From Opitutaceae bacterium (GTDB lineage: Bacteria > Verrucomicrobiota > Verrucomicrobiia > Opitutales > Opitutaceae): a stretch of 34,077 nt of DNA. The notes under the pieces are model-generated. The model saw only the letters and a program-made list of their open reading frames with translations, did no database searches and was not told the origin of the DNA. Location of the stretch: NCBI GenBank assembly GCA_014376585.1, contig JACMRG010000364.1, positions 1 through 34,077 of the forward strand, written 5' to 3'. The translations under genes were made by a program, and so were the position numbers. The stretch's first letter is position 1; each line of letters begins with the position of its first letter. Below are positions 16,761 through 25,596 of this stretch, piece by piece.

Positions 16761-17969
16761 TTACGGCTGACCCAAAGCACCCAGCGCCGCTTGAAGATCG
16801 ACGTCCCTCCCCGCGCGCCAGTCCGCGATCTTCGGCGCGGGCACGACGATGTCTGGCGTCACGCCGCGCCCCTCCAAGCGTAACCCGTCGCGCCCGACAT
16901 AATCTTGGATCGGCACCTGCAGTTGGCCACCGCCCGGCAGATCGTAAAAGCGCGAAACGATCACCGCACCCGCCGTGCGGCGGCCAACGACCGTCGCGCG
17001 TTTCTCCTGTTGCATCACGTGAGCGAAAATCTCCGACGCGCTCGCCGAACCCGGCCCGATCAAAACCATCACCTTCCCCACATAATGCGCCGAAAACAGC
17101 GCGAAACCGTGGGTCTCGCGCTCCTTGCCGCTCCGGCGCACAAACCGTCCCATCGGGACCGACTTGGGCCGGTCGAAAAACTCCTCCACCGCCATCAGGT
17201 TCGCAGCGACGTTGCCGCCGGGATTCTGCCGCAGATCGATCACGACTCCCGGCGTAACCCGGTGGGCTTTGAGTTCCGCGCTGAGCCAGCGCATGCTCGC
17301 GAGGCTGAAGCGGTCGAACCGCAGGTAACGGTAGCCGCCGGGCAGATCGCGTGCGACTTGGCGTTCAAAATCGAGGAGCCGGGGCTCGAGGCTGAGCGTG
17401 ACGACCCGTTCCTCCAAATCGAGGAAACTAAACCCGACCGGTTGCCCCAGCCTGCTCACGAAAACCTCGCGCTCGTCGATCTCCCGGCCGTCACGCGTCT
17501 GGATGAGCCAGCCCGGTTGCACTCCTGCCTCAGCCGCCGAGCCTCCGGGAATCACGTCGGTAACGATACGTTTGCCGTCAAGATTCAGCCAGCGGAGCCC
17601 CACCGCCGCGCGATGCTCCGTGTCTTTTTCATGCACGGTCCGCGGCGGCAGCGCGGCGAGGTGCGATTGCTTCAGCTCCGCACACAGCCGGCCGAGCACG
17701 CGGTAAAGCGCCGTGTCATCGGGCGCCGCGGCGGCTTCGGCGCGATACTTCTCGCGCAGGCCGGGCCAATCGACGCCACGGAATTTCTCGTCGAAATATT
17801 TATCGCGCACCAGCTCCCAAACGCGGTCGTGAATCCGCAGATTGAGCGCCGCCCGCGTCTCGGCCGCGAGCGGCGCCGGCTCGCGGTATTCTGTGGGAAT
17901 CGTCGCGCAGCCGGCGAGCCCCAGTGCCACCGCCGCGAGGACCGCTATCATCATCCGCGCGCGTTTCAT
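16761..17969 (-). CDS. S41-family (tail-specific/C-terminal processing) peptidase, lipoprotein
   Basis: A 402-residue protein. The start at ATG 17969 gives a lipoprotein signal (MKRARMMIAVLAAVALGLAGC, Cys21) and a 4-nt overlap with the stop of the upstream HipA-like gene. After a helical region (about 36-115, with His103 in KQSHLAAL) comes a PDZ-like part (VGLRWLNLDGKRIVTDVIPG, AAEAGVQPGWLI). The protease core shows VVIDLRQNPGGNV and the nucleophile block GPGSASASEIFA (probable Ser310). The position 25 residues on, which is the catalytic lysine in CtpA-type enzymes, is Ala335 (GRRTAGAV). With His103 this fits the tricorn-like S41B branch (Ser/His chemistry) better than CtpA. It would act in the periplasm, membrane-anchored. 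The substrate is unknown. Confidence 0.85.
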   Translation of the reverse strand: MKRARMMIAVLAAVALGLAGCATIPTEYREPAPLAAETRAALNLRIHDRVWELVRDKYFDEKFRGVDWPGLREKYRAEAAAAPDDTALYRVLGRLCAELKQSHLAALPPRTVHEKDTEHRAAVGLRWLNLDGKRIVTDVIPGGSAAEAGVQPGWLIQTRDGREIDEREVFVSRLGQPVGFSFLDLEERVVTLSLEPRLLDFERQVARDLPGGYRYLRFDRFSLASMRWLSAELKAHRVTPGVVIDLRQNPGGNVAANLMAVEEFFDRPKSVPMGRFVRRSGKERETHGFALFSAHYVGKVMVLIGPGSASASEIFAHVMQQEKRATVVGRRTAGAVIVSRFYDLPGGGQLQVPIQDYVGRDGLRLEGRGVTPDIVVPAPKIADWRAGRDVDLQAALGALGQP

Positions 17970-19363
17970 CCAAAAATCTCCCGCATCCGCGCAACCTGTG
18001 CGCCCGCCGCCCGTGCCTGCGCGGCGAACTCCGCCGACCCCCGCGCGTCGCCCGCCACGCGCGACCAAAACTCTACCGCCCACGCCGCCGCTTCATTCCA
18101 AATCGGCGTCTCATCCGGCAAGGGCGGCGTCGGCGCAAACGTCGGCGTCGGAGTTGCCTGTCCCGGCGTCGGCGCCCAAAGCATCGGTAACATGTCGTAG
18201 GCCGGCGCCAACCGCAGCGGGAGCGTGTCGCCGAGAAAAAACGCGAGGTTGCCGAAGTGCATGTCGGTATTGCCGATCAGGGTTCCGAACGCGTGGCGCA
18301 GGCGGATGGAGCGCAGGGCGGTCGCCTCGATCAACCCGAGCGCGTGAAGATTCGCAGCCGCGACCGGCCAGGTGCTGGCATCGGGGCCACCAAAAGCATC
18401 GTGCAATGCCCGCAACGATACGACGCCCCGCCGGCCCCGCGGTCCCACGCGGTCGTAGCGCGGCGTTTCGAGAAACCGGCGTTCCGCCGCGTCCAATAGA
18501 CGCGGGACCGCGTGCGCCTCGCCGTGGGCGTGCAGGAGGGTGATGGCGTGCGCCTCGGCCGCGAGCAGATCGGCCCAGCGGCGACCCGTGGGCGTTGCGA
18601 TGACATCGGTGAACTTTACGAGGACGGGCATGACCTCGTCCCCGGCGGCCAGCGTGACGAGGAACTTGGGTTGCTCGCCCTCGACCGAGGAACCCGGATT
18701 GCCCGACGAAACGGAAGCGGCGGCGAGCGCCGGATAGAGCTCGGCCCGCTCCGCTCCAGGCAGCGGCGGCGAAGGATTGAGAAAGCCGCCCTGCACGCGG
18801 CGCAGCGGAACATCCCCCACGATCAGGTCGCCGGGAAGATCGTCGCCCTCCGCCTGAAGATAGACCAGTGTATCGTCGTCGCTCCAGTTCCGCGGATCGG
18901 GCGGCAGGTTGAGCGCGGCACTCAACGCTCGCCCCACTGACCGCCCTAAGTGGCCCTGTGGACGCGCCTCTCCGAGGAAAAAAGGGAAACCGGCCGCGAA
19001 GCCGCCCAAGCCCAAGATCTGTTCCGACCATGCGGGCGCGTTTTGCGCATCCGCCCAGTCGAGCCGCCAGCCGCCGTGCAACGCGATGAGTTGCGCCCAA
19101 TCGCGCGCTCGCCCATCGGCGTCGATGCGACGGATCGAAAAGGTGTCGCCCGCGCCTCGCACCGAGCGCCGCAACGCGTAGGTCACGCTCCGGGTGGAGC
19201 CCAGCCGCACGAGCTGCGGCGCCAACGCCGGCAGCGCCAACGCCCGCGAGATCGAAGAGCGATCCACCCGCAACGCGGTCGCCAACAACTGCGCAGACTG
19301 CGGCCCGCCGGACTGGAGACGCAGAGCGATGGCAGAAGGTTCAGCTTGGCGCGGACGAGGCAT
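17966..19363 (-). CDS. yjjJ: HipA-family kinase toxin with fused N-terminal HTH (YjjJ/HipH type)
   Basis: A 465-residue protein. Residues 20-65 form a winged-helix-like DNA-binding domain (LLATALRVDRSSISRALAL, then LGSTRSVTYALRR), as in E. coli YjjJ. The HipA kinase fold follows: a Ser-rich Gly loop SSVEGEQPKF (225-234), ATP-binding Lys250 in VLVKF, hinge-like PRYDRVG, catalytic GNTDMHFGN (364-372, Asp367), and metal-site Asp390 in LAPAYDML. HipA kinases phosphorylate aminoacyl-tRNA synthetases or other proteins and slow growth; E. coli YjjJ (HipH) is reported as a growth-inhibiting Ser/Thr kinase. No separate HipB-type antitoxin gene adjoins it, fitting the fused HTH. The next gene (S41 peptidase) overlaps it by 4 nt. 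The upstream spacer is strongly AT-rich. Confidence 0.87.
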   Translation of the reverse strand: MPRPRQAEPSAIALRLQSGGPQSAQLLATALRVDRSSISRALALPALAPQLVRLGSTRSVTYALRRSVRGAGDTFSIRRIDADGRARDWAQLIALHGGWRLDWADAQNAPAWSEQILGLGGFAAGFPFFLGEARPQGHLGRSVGRALSAALNLPPDPRNWSDDDTLVYLQAEGDDLPGDLIVGDVPLRRVQGGFLNPSPPLPGAERAELYPALAAASVSSGNPGSSVEGEQPKFLVTLAAGDEVMPVLVKFTDVIATPTGRRWADLLAAEAHAITLLHAHGEAHAVPRLLDAAERRFLETPRYDRVGPRGRRGVVSLRALHDAFGGPDASTWPVAAANLHALGLIEATALRSIRLRHAFGTLIGNTDMHFGNLAFFLGDTLPLRLAPAYDMLPMLWAPTPGQATPTPTFAPTPPLPDETPIWNEAAAWAVEFWSRVAGDARGSAEFAAQARAAGAQVARMREIFG

Positions 19364-19438
19364 TTCGCCTCTTATTACGCACAGTTATTTTAAACACTCA
19401 AGAAACTAAATCTAGAGCATAACGGTTACTGTGTTAAC

Positions 19439-19466
19439 AATATAATCATGCCAATTACCCACACAA
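19439..19466 (-). promoter_or_regulatory. Candidate promoter of the YjjJ-type gene in an AT-rich island
   Basis: On the minus strand TTGTGT (19461-19466) and TATATT (19439-19444) are spaced by 16 nt, which would place a transcript start about 69 nt before the ATG at 19363. The spacer is the most AT-rich part of the window that I checked: 19381-19440 has 18 G/C in 60. An 8-bp palindrome TGTTAACA (19432-19439) overlaps the -10 end and could bind a regulator, perhaps the fused HTH. AAGAGG precedes the ATG as a weak ribosome-binding site. Confidence 0.35.
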
Positions 19467-19482
19467 TTTCGCACAGATAAAA

Positions 19483-21324
19483 TTACGCTTCAACCAGATC
19501 TTTTTCCACCTTCAGATTGCTGATAATGAAGTCCTGTCGCTCGGGCGTGTTCTTGCCCATGTAGAATGAGAGTAGTTCGTCAGTATTGTGCAGGTGGTTC
19601 AGTGAGACCGGATCGAGGCGGATGTTCTCACCGATGAAATCCTTGAACTCGTGCGCCGAAATTTCTCCGAGGCCTTTAAATCGCGTGATCTCGTGCGTCG
19701 CGCCGAGCTGCGCCACCGCGGCCTGCTTCTCCGCCTGGTCATAGCAATAGATGGTTTTCTTTTTATTCCGCACGCGAAAGAGCGGCGTCTCAAGAATCGA
19801 GAGGTGCCCGCGCGCAATCAGGTCGGGGAAAAATTGGAGAAAGAACGAGAGCAGCAACAGGCGGATATGCATGCCGTCCACGTCGGCATCGGTCGCGATG
19901 ATGACCTTGCCGTAGCGCAGGCCGTCGAGGCCGTCCTCGATGTTGAGCGCGGACTGGAGCAGGTGAAATTCCTCGTTCTCGTAGATGACCTTCTTCGAGA
20001 GGCCGTAAGTGTTGAGTGGTTTGCCCTTCAGTGCGAAGACGGCCTGCGTCTGCACATCGCGGCACGCGGTGAGTGAGCCGGCGGCGCTGTCGCCCTCGAC
20101 GATGAAGAGGCTGGAGCCCTCGGCGCGCTCGTTCTTGTCGCCGAGGTGGAGACGGCAGTCGCGAAGTTTTTTGTTATGCAGCGAGGCCTTCTTCGCGCGC
20201 TCGCGGGCGAGATTGCGGATGCCGGCGAGTTCTTTGCGCTCGTGTTCGCTCGCCTGGATTTTGCGCAGGATGGCTTCCGCGGCCACCGGGTTTTTGTGCA
20301 GGTAAACGTCCAGCGTCTGCTGCACGAACTTCCCGATGAACTCCTTCACGCTCGGGCCGCCCGGGCCCATGTCGGCCGAGCCCAGCTTCGTCTTTGTCTG
20401 CGACTCGAAGACCGGCTCCTGCACGCGCACCGCGATGGCGGCGACGATGGATTGGCGGACGTCGGCAGCTTCGAATTCTTTCTTGTAGAAATTGCGCACC
20501 GTCTCGACGACCGCCTCGCGGAACGCCTGCTGGTGCGTGCCGCCCATCGTCGTGTGCTGGCCGTTCACGAAGGAGAAATATTCCTCCCCGTAGTGCCCGC
20601 CGTGCGTCATCGCGAACTCGATGTCCTCGCCCTCGAGATGGATGATCGGGTAAAGCGTTTCGCCCGTGAGATTCTTCGCCAGGAGATCTTCGAGACCTTT
20701 CTCGGATTTGAAAGCCTTGCCGTTGAACGTGAGCGTGAGCCCCCGGTTCAGAAACGCGTAGTTCCAAAGCATGTCCTCGACGAATTCAGGACGAAACTTG
20801 AAGTCCGAACCGAAGAGCGCCGCATCGGGGATGAACTCGATAATGGTGCCGTTACGCTCCGGGGACTTGATGACCCGGTGGTCTTTCTTGAGTTTGCCCT
20901 GCGCGAATTCCACGAGCTTGGACTCGCCTTCGCGCACGGCGGTGGCGCGGTATTCGAGCGCGAGGGCATTGACGGCTTTCTGGCCGACGCCGTTGAGGCC
21001 CACCGCTTTTTGGAAGGTCTCACTGTCGTATTTCGCACCGGTGTTGATGATCGAGACGCAGTCGATGAGCTTCCCGAGCGGAATGCCGCGGCCGTAGTCG
21101 CGCACGCGCACCGTGCGGTCGTTGAGCTCAATCTCGATCTTCTTGCCGTGGCCCATCATGAACTCGTCGATGGAATTATCGACGGTCTCTTTCAGAAGAA
21201 CATAGATGCCGTCCTCGGCGTGGGTGCCGTTGCCTAGCCGCCCGATATACATGCCTGGCCGCAGGCGGATATGCTCGAGCGAGGATAGGGTCTTGATGCT
21301 GGCTTCGGTGTAGTTGGACGCCAT
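19483..21324 (-). CDS. parE: DNA topoisomerase IV subunit B (ParE)
   Basis: A 613-residue ATPase subunit of topoisomerase IV. ATG 21324 gives [20 protein letters not shown], the usual start; the open frame extends 17 codons further without support. The GHKL ATPase site shows [12 protein letters not shown] (Glu46, Asn50), DYGRGIP (77-82) and [13 protein letters not shown]. The TOPRIM domain shows [12 protein letters not shown] and the metal-binding [13 protein letters not shown]. The C-terminal region ends with the conserved [13 protein letters not shown] and [12 protein letters not shown] stretches. The length is in the ParE/short-GyrB range, without the GyrB-specific insertion. It pairs functionally with parC at 13906-16029, but four unrelated genes lie between them on the same strand. 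It is divergent from the AsmA-like gene. Confidence 0.93.
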   Translation of the reverse strand: MASNYTEASIKTLSSLEHIRLRPGMYIGRLGNGTHAEDGIYVLLKETVDNSIDEFMMGHGKKIEIELNDRTVRVRDYGRGIPLGKLIDCVSIINTGAKYDSETFQKAVGLNGVGQKAVNALALEYRATAVREGESKLVEFAQGKLKKDHRVIKSPERNGTIIEFIPDAALFGSDFKFRPEFVEDMLWNYAFLNRGLTLTFNGKAFKSEKGLEDLLAKNLTGETLYPIIHLEGEDIEFAMTHGGHYGEEYFSFVNGQHTTMGGTHQQAFREAVVETVRNFYKKEFEAADVRQSIVAAIAVRVQEPVFESQTKTKLGSADMGPGGPSVKEFIGKFVQQTLDVYLHKNPVAAEAILRKIQASEHERKELAGIRNLARERAKKASLHNKKLRDCRLHLGDKNERAEGSSLFIVEGDSAAGSLTACRDVQTQAVFALKGKPLNTYGLSKKVIYENEEFHLLQSALNIEDGLDGLRYGKVIIATDADVDGMHIRLLLLSFFLQFFPDLIARGHLSILETPLFRVRNKKKTIYCYDQAEKQAAVAQLGATHEITRFKGLGEISAHEFKDFIGENIRLDPVSLNHLHNTDELLSFYMGKNTPERQDFIISNLKVEKDLVEA

Positions 21325-21398
21325 AGCGGTTATTGAAAAGTCCGCCCAGCGTCCGGCTGGCCCCGGCCGAGACAAGCGAAAATGCCACCGCCCGGCAC

Positions 21399-21426
21399 TT
21401 GTCAGGTTTCAAGTGGTTGGTAGCAT
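21399..21426 (+). promoter_or_regulatory. Candidate sigma-70-like promoter of the AsmA-like gene
   Basis: TTGTCA (21399-21404) and TAGCAT (21421-21426) are spaced by 16 nt, matching 5/6 and 4/6 of the consensus. The predicted start lies about 13-15 nt before ATG 21447. A small inverted repeat CACTTG/CAAGTG overlaps the -35 region and spacer. Confidence 0.4.
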
Positions 21427-21446
21427 CCCGTAAAATCCCCCGCTTC

Positions 21447-22190
21447 ATGAACAAAAAGCTCCTCACCATCGTCGGTATCTGTGCCGCGCTTCTCCTCGTC
21501 GTTTACATCGGCCTGAACTTCTTTCTGGGCTCCGTGGTGACCGCCGGCGTCAACCGTTTCGGCCCGAAGATCACCCAGACCAAGGTCGAGCTCGCGAGCG
21601 CGAGCATTTCGCCCCTATCCGGCAGCGGCACACTCACGGGTCTCACCGTCGGCAACCCCAAGGGTTGGACCGCAGAGAGCGCTTTTTACCTCCGTAAAAT
21701 CCGCATCGTCGTGAAGCCGTTTTCCATTTTCGGCGACCACATCGTGGTCAACGAAATCTTCATCGACCAGCCCGACTTCATCTATGAGACGAAGATCATC
21801 GCGAGCAACATCGGTGATCTCTTAAAAAACATCGAAGCCGCCACCGGAGGCGCGGCCAAGGACGGCCAGCCCACGGCTAAGAACGGCAAGCCCATCAAGT
21901 TTGAGGTGAAACATTTCCGGATGCAGAACGGCACGGTCATTGTCGGCTTCGGTCCCACCGCGCTCAAACTTCCCATGCCCGCGATCGAGCTCAACGACCT
22001 GGGCACCAAGGAAGGCGGCATCACGCCCGACCAGCTGGCCTTCGCCGTTATGCGCAGCGTGACTCCCAGCATCATCGCCGCCACCGCGCAGGCCGCCGGC
22101 CAGATCGGCACCACGAGCGGCGCCGCCGCCCTCGAGGGCGTTAAGAAAACCGGCGCGGCCATCAAAGGCCTCTTCGGCGGGAAGAAATAA
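21447..22190 (+). CDS. AsmA-like membrane-anchored protein
   Basis: A 247-residue protein starting at ATG 21447; the open frame extends 38 codons upstream through the divergent promoter region, which I discount. A membrane anchor is at about 5-28 (LTIVGICAALLLVVYIGLNFF). The rest resembles the N-terminal part of AsmA/DUF748 proteins: SASISPLSGSGTLTGLTVGN, KIRIVVKPFSIFGDHIVV, then EIFIDQPDFIYETK. AsmA-like proteins are periplasmic beta-rich proteins linked to envelope lipid transport or assembly; this one is much shorter than full bridge-forming members. The C-terminal part is Ala/Gly-rich (ATAQAAGQIGTTSGAAALEG). It is a stand-alone gene, divergent from parE. The function is uncertain. Confidence 0.7.
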   Translation: MNKKLLTIVGICAALLLVVYIGLNFFLGSVVTAGVNRFGPKITQTKVELASASISPLSGSGTLTGLTVGNPKGWTAESAFYLRKIRIVVKPFSIFGDHIVVNEIFIDQPDFIYETKIIASNIGDLLKNIEAATGGAAKDGQPTAKNGKPIKFEVKHFRMQNGTVIVGFGPTALKLPMPAIELNDLGTKEGGITPDQLAFAVMRSVTPSIIAATAQAAGQIGTTSGAAALEGVKKTGAAIKGLFGGKK

Positions 22191-22192
22191 GC

Positions 22193-22226
22193 CCGCGCTT
22201 CAGAGCAGCGCGGACCGTGGCGTTTT
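22193..22226 (+). terminator. Hairpin after the AsmA-like gene
   Basis: CCGCGCT (22193-22199) pairs with AGCGCGG (22207-22213) around a TCAGAGC loop, starting 3 nt after the stop codon. A TTTT run follows 10 nt later (22223-22226). It is plausible as an intrinsic terminator, though the T tract is short and distant. From 22227 to the start of the decayed receptor at 22403 I see nothing else. Confidence 0.45.
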
Positions 22227-22402
22227 GGGTTCTGCCGTCTGCGGCGGAGTTACACCAACGGCTCCGAATTTTTAGGCGTCAGGCCGGTTGAGGTAGAGCC
22301 GCGACCTGCGGTGCGGCCGACCGATAAAAACCCTCCGAACCCGTTCGCGCCCCGCGGTCACGACGCCAACCGGATGAGTCCAAATCATACCAGCCGCCGG
22401 CA

Positions 22403-25135
22403 TTAGAACTTCAGCGTGGTCGAGAAGATGAGCTGACGCGGGCCGATGAAGCGAAATCCGTTCGGCGCATAGTTGGCGGCGTTGGCGGCGGCGCCCTGCA
22501 CTCTGCAAGTGCCGAAACTAGTCGTAATCGGCTTCCGGTGATCGAGCGCGTTACTGATGTTCAACTGAAACCGCAGTTGGGATTTTTTCAGGTTCAGCGT
22601 GTAGGCGACATGCCCGCTCACGAGGTAGTAAGAACTGGCGTAGAGTTAGGCGAAGGGCGTCGCCCCACTGCCCACCTTGGCCGGGCTGACCAGATTCACG
22701 CCTGCGCCTGCCGCCAGCCATTTGAACGAGCTACCGTAGAAGCTGCAGGTTGCGTAGCGATGGGCGCGGTATTTGGTGAAATTATTGACCGTCGCCAGCG
22801 CGGCATTGCTCGCCAGCAACGATTCGATCGAGGTCAGGTTGTTTTGAACCGTGGGGTTGGTGGCGGCGGCGGCTTTCCATTCGGCGACGTGCTCGGTGTA
22901 GTAGGCACGGAGGCCGGGCAGCGCATCCACGTTCCTCTGGTCGGTCGGCCGGCTATAGTTCGCCATGATGCGAAGGGAGCGCGTGGGATTCGCTACCCAC
23001 TCGAATTCGTAGCCATCCAGCGCGAGGCTCAGGGTGTCCCGGTAAGCCGGCGTGTTGAGATCGGTGCGGCCGAGTTGGGTCCAGATAGTGTTGATCTGCG
23101 TCGCCTGGCCCGTGGTGGTGAGCGCGTCCGTCTGTTTGCTGTTATGGTGGCGGACGTCGGCGTGAACCTTCTCGCCCCAAAGGTTCAATTTAATGCCGGT
23201 CTCATGGCTACCGCTGAAGGAGATGCCCGGCGCCCGACCGTCGATCGGGTTGTTGCCCGCATCGGGCGTGGCGAACGTCCGGGAGGAATTATGGTGAACG
23301 CCGAGCCACGGGAAAACGTAAAACACCGCGCCGCCATTTTTTCCGATCACGTTTTTGTCGGTGACGGCCTTGGCGCTGGCGGTGGCCACGGCATTCTTAC
23401 CGCCGGGCGGGATGATGATTGCGCCGAGAGTGGGCTGCCCCGTCACCGCATCGTCGCCGATGCGGGAGCGCGGCAACTCATAAACATGGTCGCGCCGCCC
23501 ACCCAGAAACACCGTGAGCCGGTCGTTTAAAAATTTGTTCACCGTTGCGAGCTGACCGTAGTTGGTGAACTTCCGCTGATAAATGAGGTTGGTGAAACCG
23601 GCGTAGTCGAACGTGGCGCCGGGGACATTGGGCATTACTCCGAAATCTACGGGATTATCCCAATGCTCGCGGAAGTGATATTCGTTACCGACGTTCGTCA
23701 GGTCGGCCGAAGTCCCGTTGGTCTGCACGAGGCGCCGCTGGGGAAATCGAATTTGTCGAAGCGTTCGCCGACGAAAAAGTTCAGATTGCCCCTCCACCAC
23801 TTGTATCGAAACGACCGGCGACGAATGCGCGGCCCTCGGTGACCGTGTTCATCTGGAAAGTTTTGTTGAGCGAGTTTTCAGCGTAGGGTTTTCCGACGTC
23901 GGGATTTGGGGTGCCGCTTGGCATCACGGTGTTCACGTCGATGAAATACTGACTGTGCGCGCTCTCGCTGATACGCGGCTCGTAGGGCGTGCGCGTGCTG
24001 TTGAACGCGACTTGGGCGAACAGGTTGTCGGTGAGGCGATGCCCAAGATAGACCGTCGAAGTCGCATAGCGGAGCAGGTGACGGGCGTCCCGCGGCATCA
24101 GATTTATTTCACGGCGCGGCAGCATCGGAACGGCCACCGGGATATCGGTGCGCACATAGTCACGCATGGCGACGCCCGAGCCCGTCGAACGATGAGAGGT
24201 CGCCCAGTTGCCGCAGCCCGCGCCGAGCGTGCCGGGGATATTGACGAAGTATCGCGCGGAGGTGCTCACCCGCGCCAAGCCGAGGCCGCCGGCGGCCGTG
24301 CTGAGCGCCGTCACGCCGTCTTAGAACGTGCAGCGATCCCAATACGACGCATTCTCCGCGTAATTCACGATGTAGATCTGGCGGTCGATGTTCCCCAACT
24401 CGCCCTCGAAGCGGAGGCTCGTCTTTTCGGAAATCTTAAACGTGCCCGCGAGGTGCGCGGCGTCGCGGTTCTGCTTGCTGTTGTCCAGCCACATCGTGCC
24501 GCGGTCACCGAGCAGGTTGAGGCACAGGGCGAATTTGCGGCCGACGGGCACATTGACGTCCGCGGTCGCACGATAGCCGCCGCAAGAATCCACCCGCGCG
24601 GAAAGCGCGACGAATTTCTCCCGGAACTTCCCCTGCTTGGTCATCGTGGTCGCGAGGCCACCGATGTTGCCGTCGCCGAACAAAACGCCGTTCGGCCCGC
24701 GGCCAAATTCGAAGCGCCCGGTGTTGTAGCCATCGCTCTTCACATACCAGAGAAAGTAATTCCGGCTGAAAAAACTGAAATTGGGCCCGCGATTCTGCGA
24801 ACCCGTGGCGGCGTTGCCGGGATTGTAAGTGGGGAACGCGTTCACGCTCCAGATTTCCGCCTGATAGACATCCTTTGCCGCGATGTCGTCGAGGAACTGT
24901 CGGTTGATGACCGTCACCGCCGCCGACGTGTCTTTCAACGCGGTGTTGGTGCGACCACCCGAAAGCGTGTCGGGAGAGTAGTAGCCGTTGTCCCGGTCGG
25001 AGCGGACTTCAAACGACGTGAGGGTGACGGCACTTTATTCGGGTTTCTCCGGAGTCACTGCTCGTCCTTTGAGGGCTTGGGTGTCGGCGAGCGCGAGAAA
25101 TGCGGCCGCGCGTTTAACGAGGTGGGTGGTTTCAT
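22403..25135 (-). pseudogene. Decayed TonB-dependent receptor
   Basis: Receptor coding is readable from ATG 25135 to the terminal STTLKF before TAA 22403, but in several broken pieces. Lesions: a frameshift near 25110-25125 within the signal peptide (MKPPT, then LVKRAAAFLALA in another frame); in-frame TAA at 25035-25037, 24321-24323 and 22646-22648; and frameshifts near 23801-23811 and 23740-23746. Readable parts include a TonB-box-like VTLTSFEV, a plug with FGRGPNGVLFGDGNIGG, and barrel strands such as LSLALDGYEFEWVANPTRSL. The ATG overlaps the stop of the separate STN gene (ATGA). It is the receptor of a former sigma/FecR/STN/receptor locus, and belongs to a different receptor subgroup from the intact one at 2547-6146. 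Sequencing error is possible for the indels but less likely for three separate nonsense codons. Confidence 0.85.
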
Positions 25136-25495
25136 GGTTTTGGGGTTGGGCTGGGATCAGGTCCAACCTCTCCCGTCGGCCGCATACGGCTGACGACGAA
25201 GGCGCCGGTCGCCGGATCGCGCGCGGCGCTCAAGCCGGTGCCAGCAAGCATGCGATCCAGCGCATCGTGCGCCGCATACTCGCCGGCCATGGCGTTGGTC
25301 CGCCCGCCCTTCACTTTGTCCATCATGAAAACGATCTGCTGGCCGGAGACTCCGGCGAACCGATTGAGCGTCGTGGCGGCGTCGCCGGTGGGGATGTTGT
25401 AGCTCCGTTTCCGCGCCTCGCGTCGCCGTCACCGGTATCGCGCAGCATAAATCCGTGACGACAAAGGGGGCGGAAACGACGATACGTGGGGTCAC
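25132..25495 (-). pseudogene. Decayed stand-alone STN-domain protein
   Basis: A short STN (secretin/TonB N-terminal) protein is readable as YNIPTGDAATTLNRFAGVSG, then QQIVFMMDKVKGGRTNAMAG, then a Pro-rich tail ending SPTPKP at TGA 25132. The preceding hydrophobic segment, read from GTG 25495 (IVVSAPFVVTDLCCAIPVTA), is in a different frame. A frameshift at about 25395-25402 therefore separates it from the domain. The stop overlaps the receptor ATG. In function it would be the signalling domain that contacts FecR, here on its own polypeptide rather than fused to the receptor. It gives the ancestral arrangement against which the intact fusion at 2547-6146 can be compared. Confidence 0.7.
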
Positions 25496-25596
25496 GGGCA
25501 GTAACTAAATTGCCCCTACAACGCACCCGCGCATGAAATGGGTTGGTGCCGCGAAAATAGTTTCGCGTCCGCGTCTCGCGGTGCCCCCACCCTCAC

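Noticed and set aside
20146-21237. 363-codon plus-strand open frame
   Set aside because: Antisense to parE, whose catalytic motifs are all present.
22646-25037. Programmed stop-codon readthrough or recoding of TAA in the receptor
   Set aside because: Intact genes in the window (DUF1501, S41, parE, AsmA-like) end in TAA, and the receptor also has frameshifts, so recoding cannot restore it.
22538-25193. Two long plus-strand frames (330 and 491 codons) across the decayed receptor
   Set aside because: The minus strand carries recognisable receptor segments over the same span; the plus-strand translations are Arg/Gly/Ala/Val-rich with no domain. They stay open only because the opposite strand was coding.
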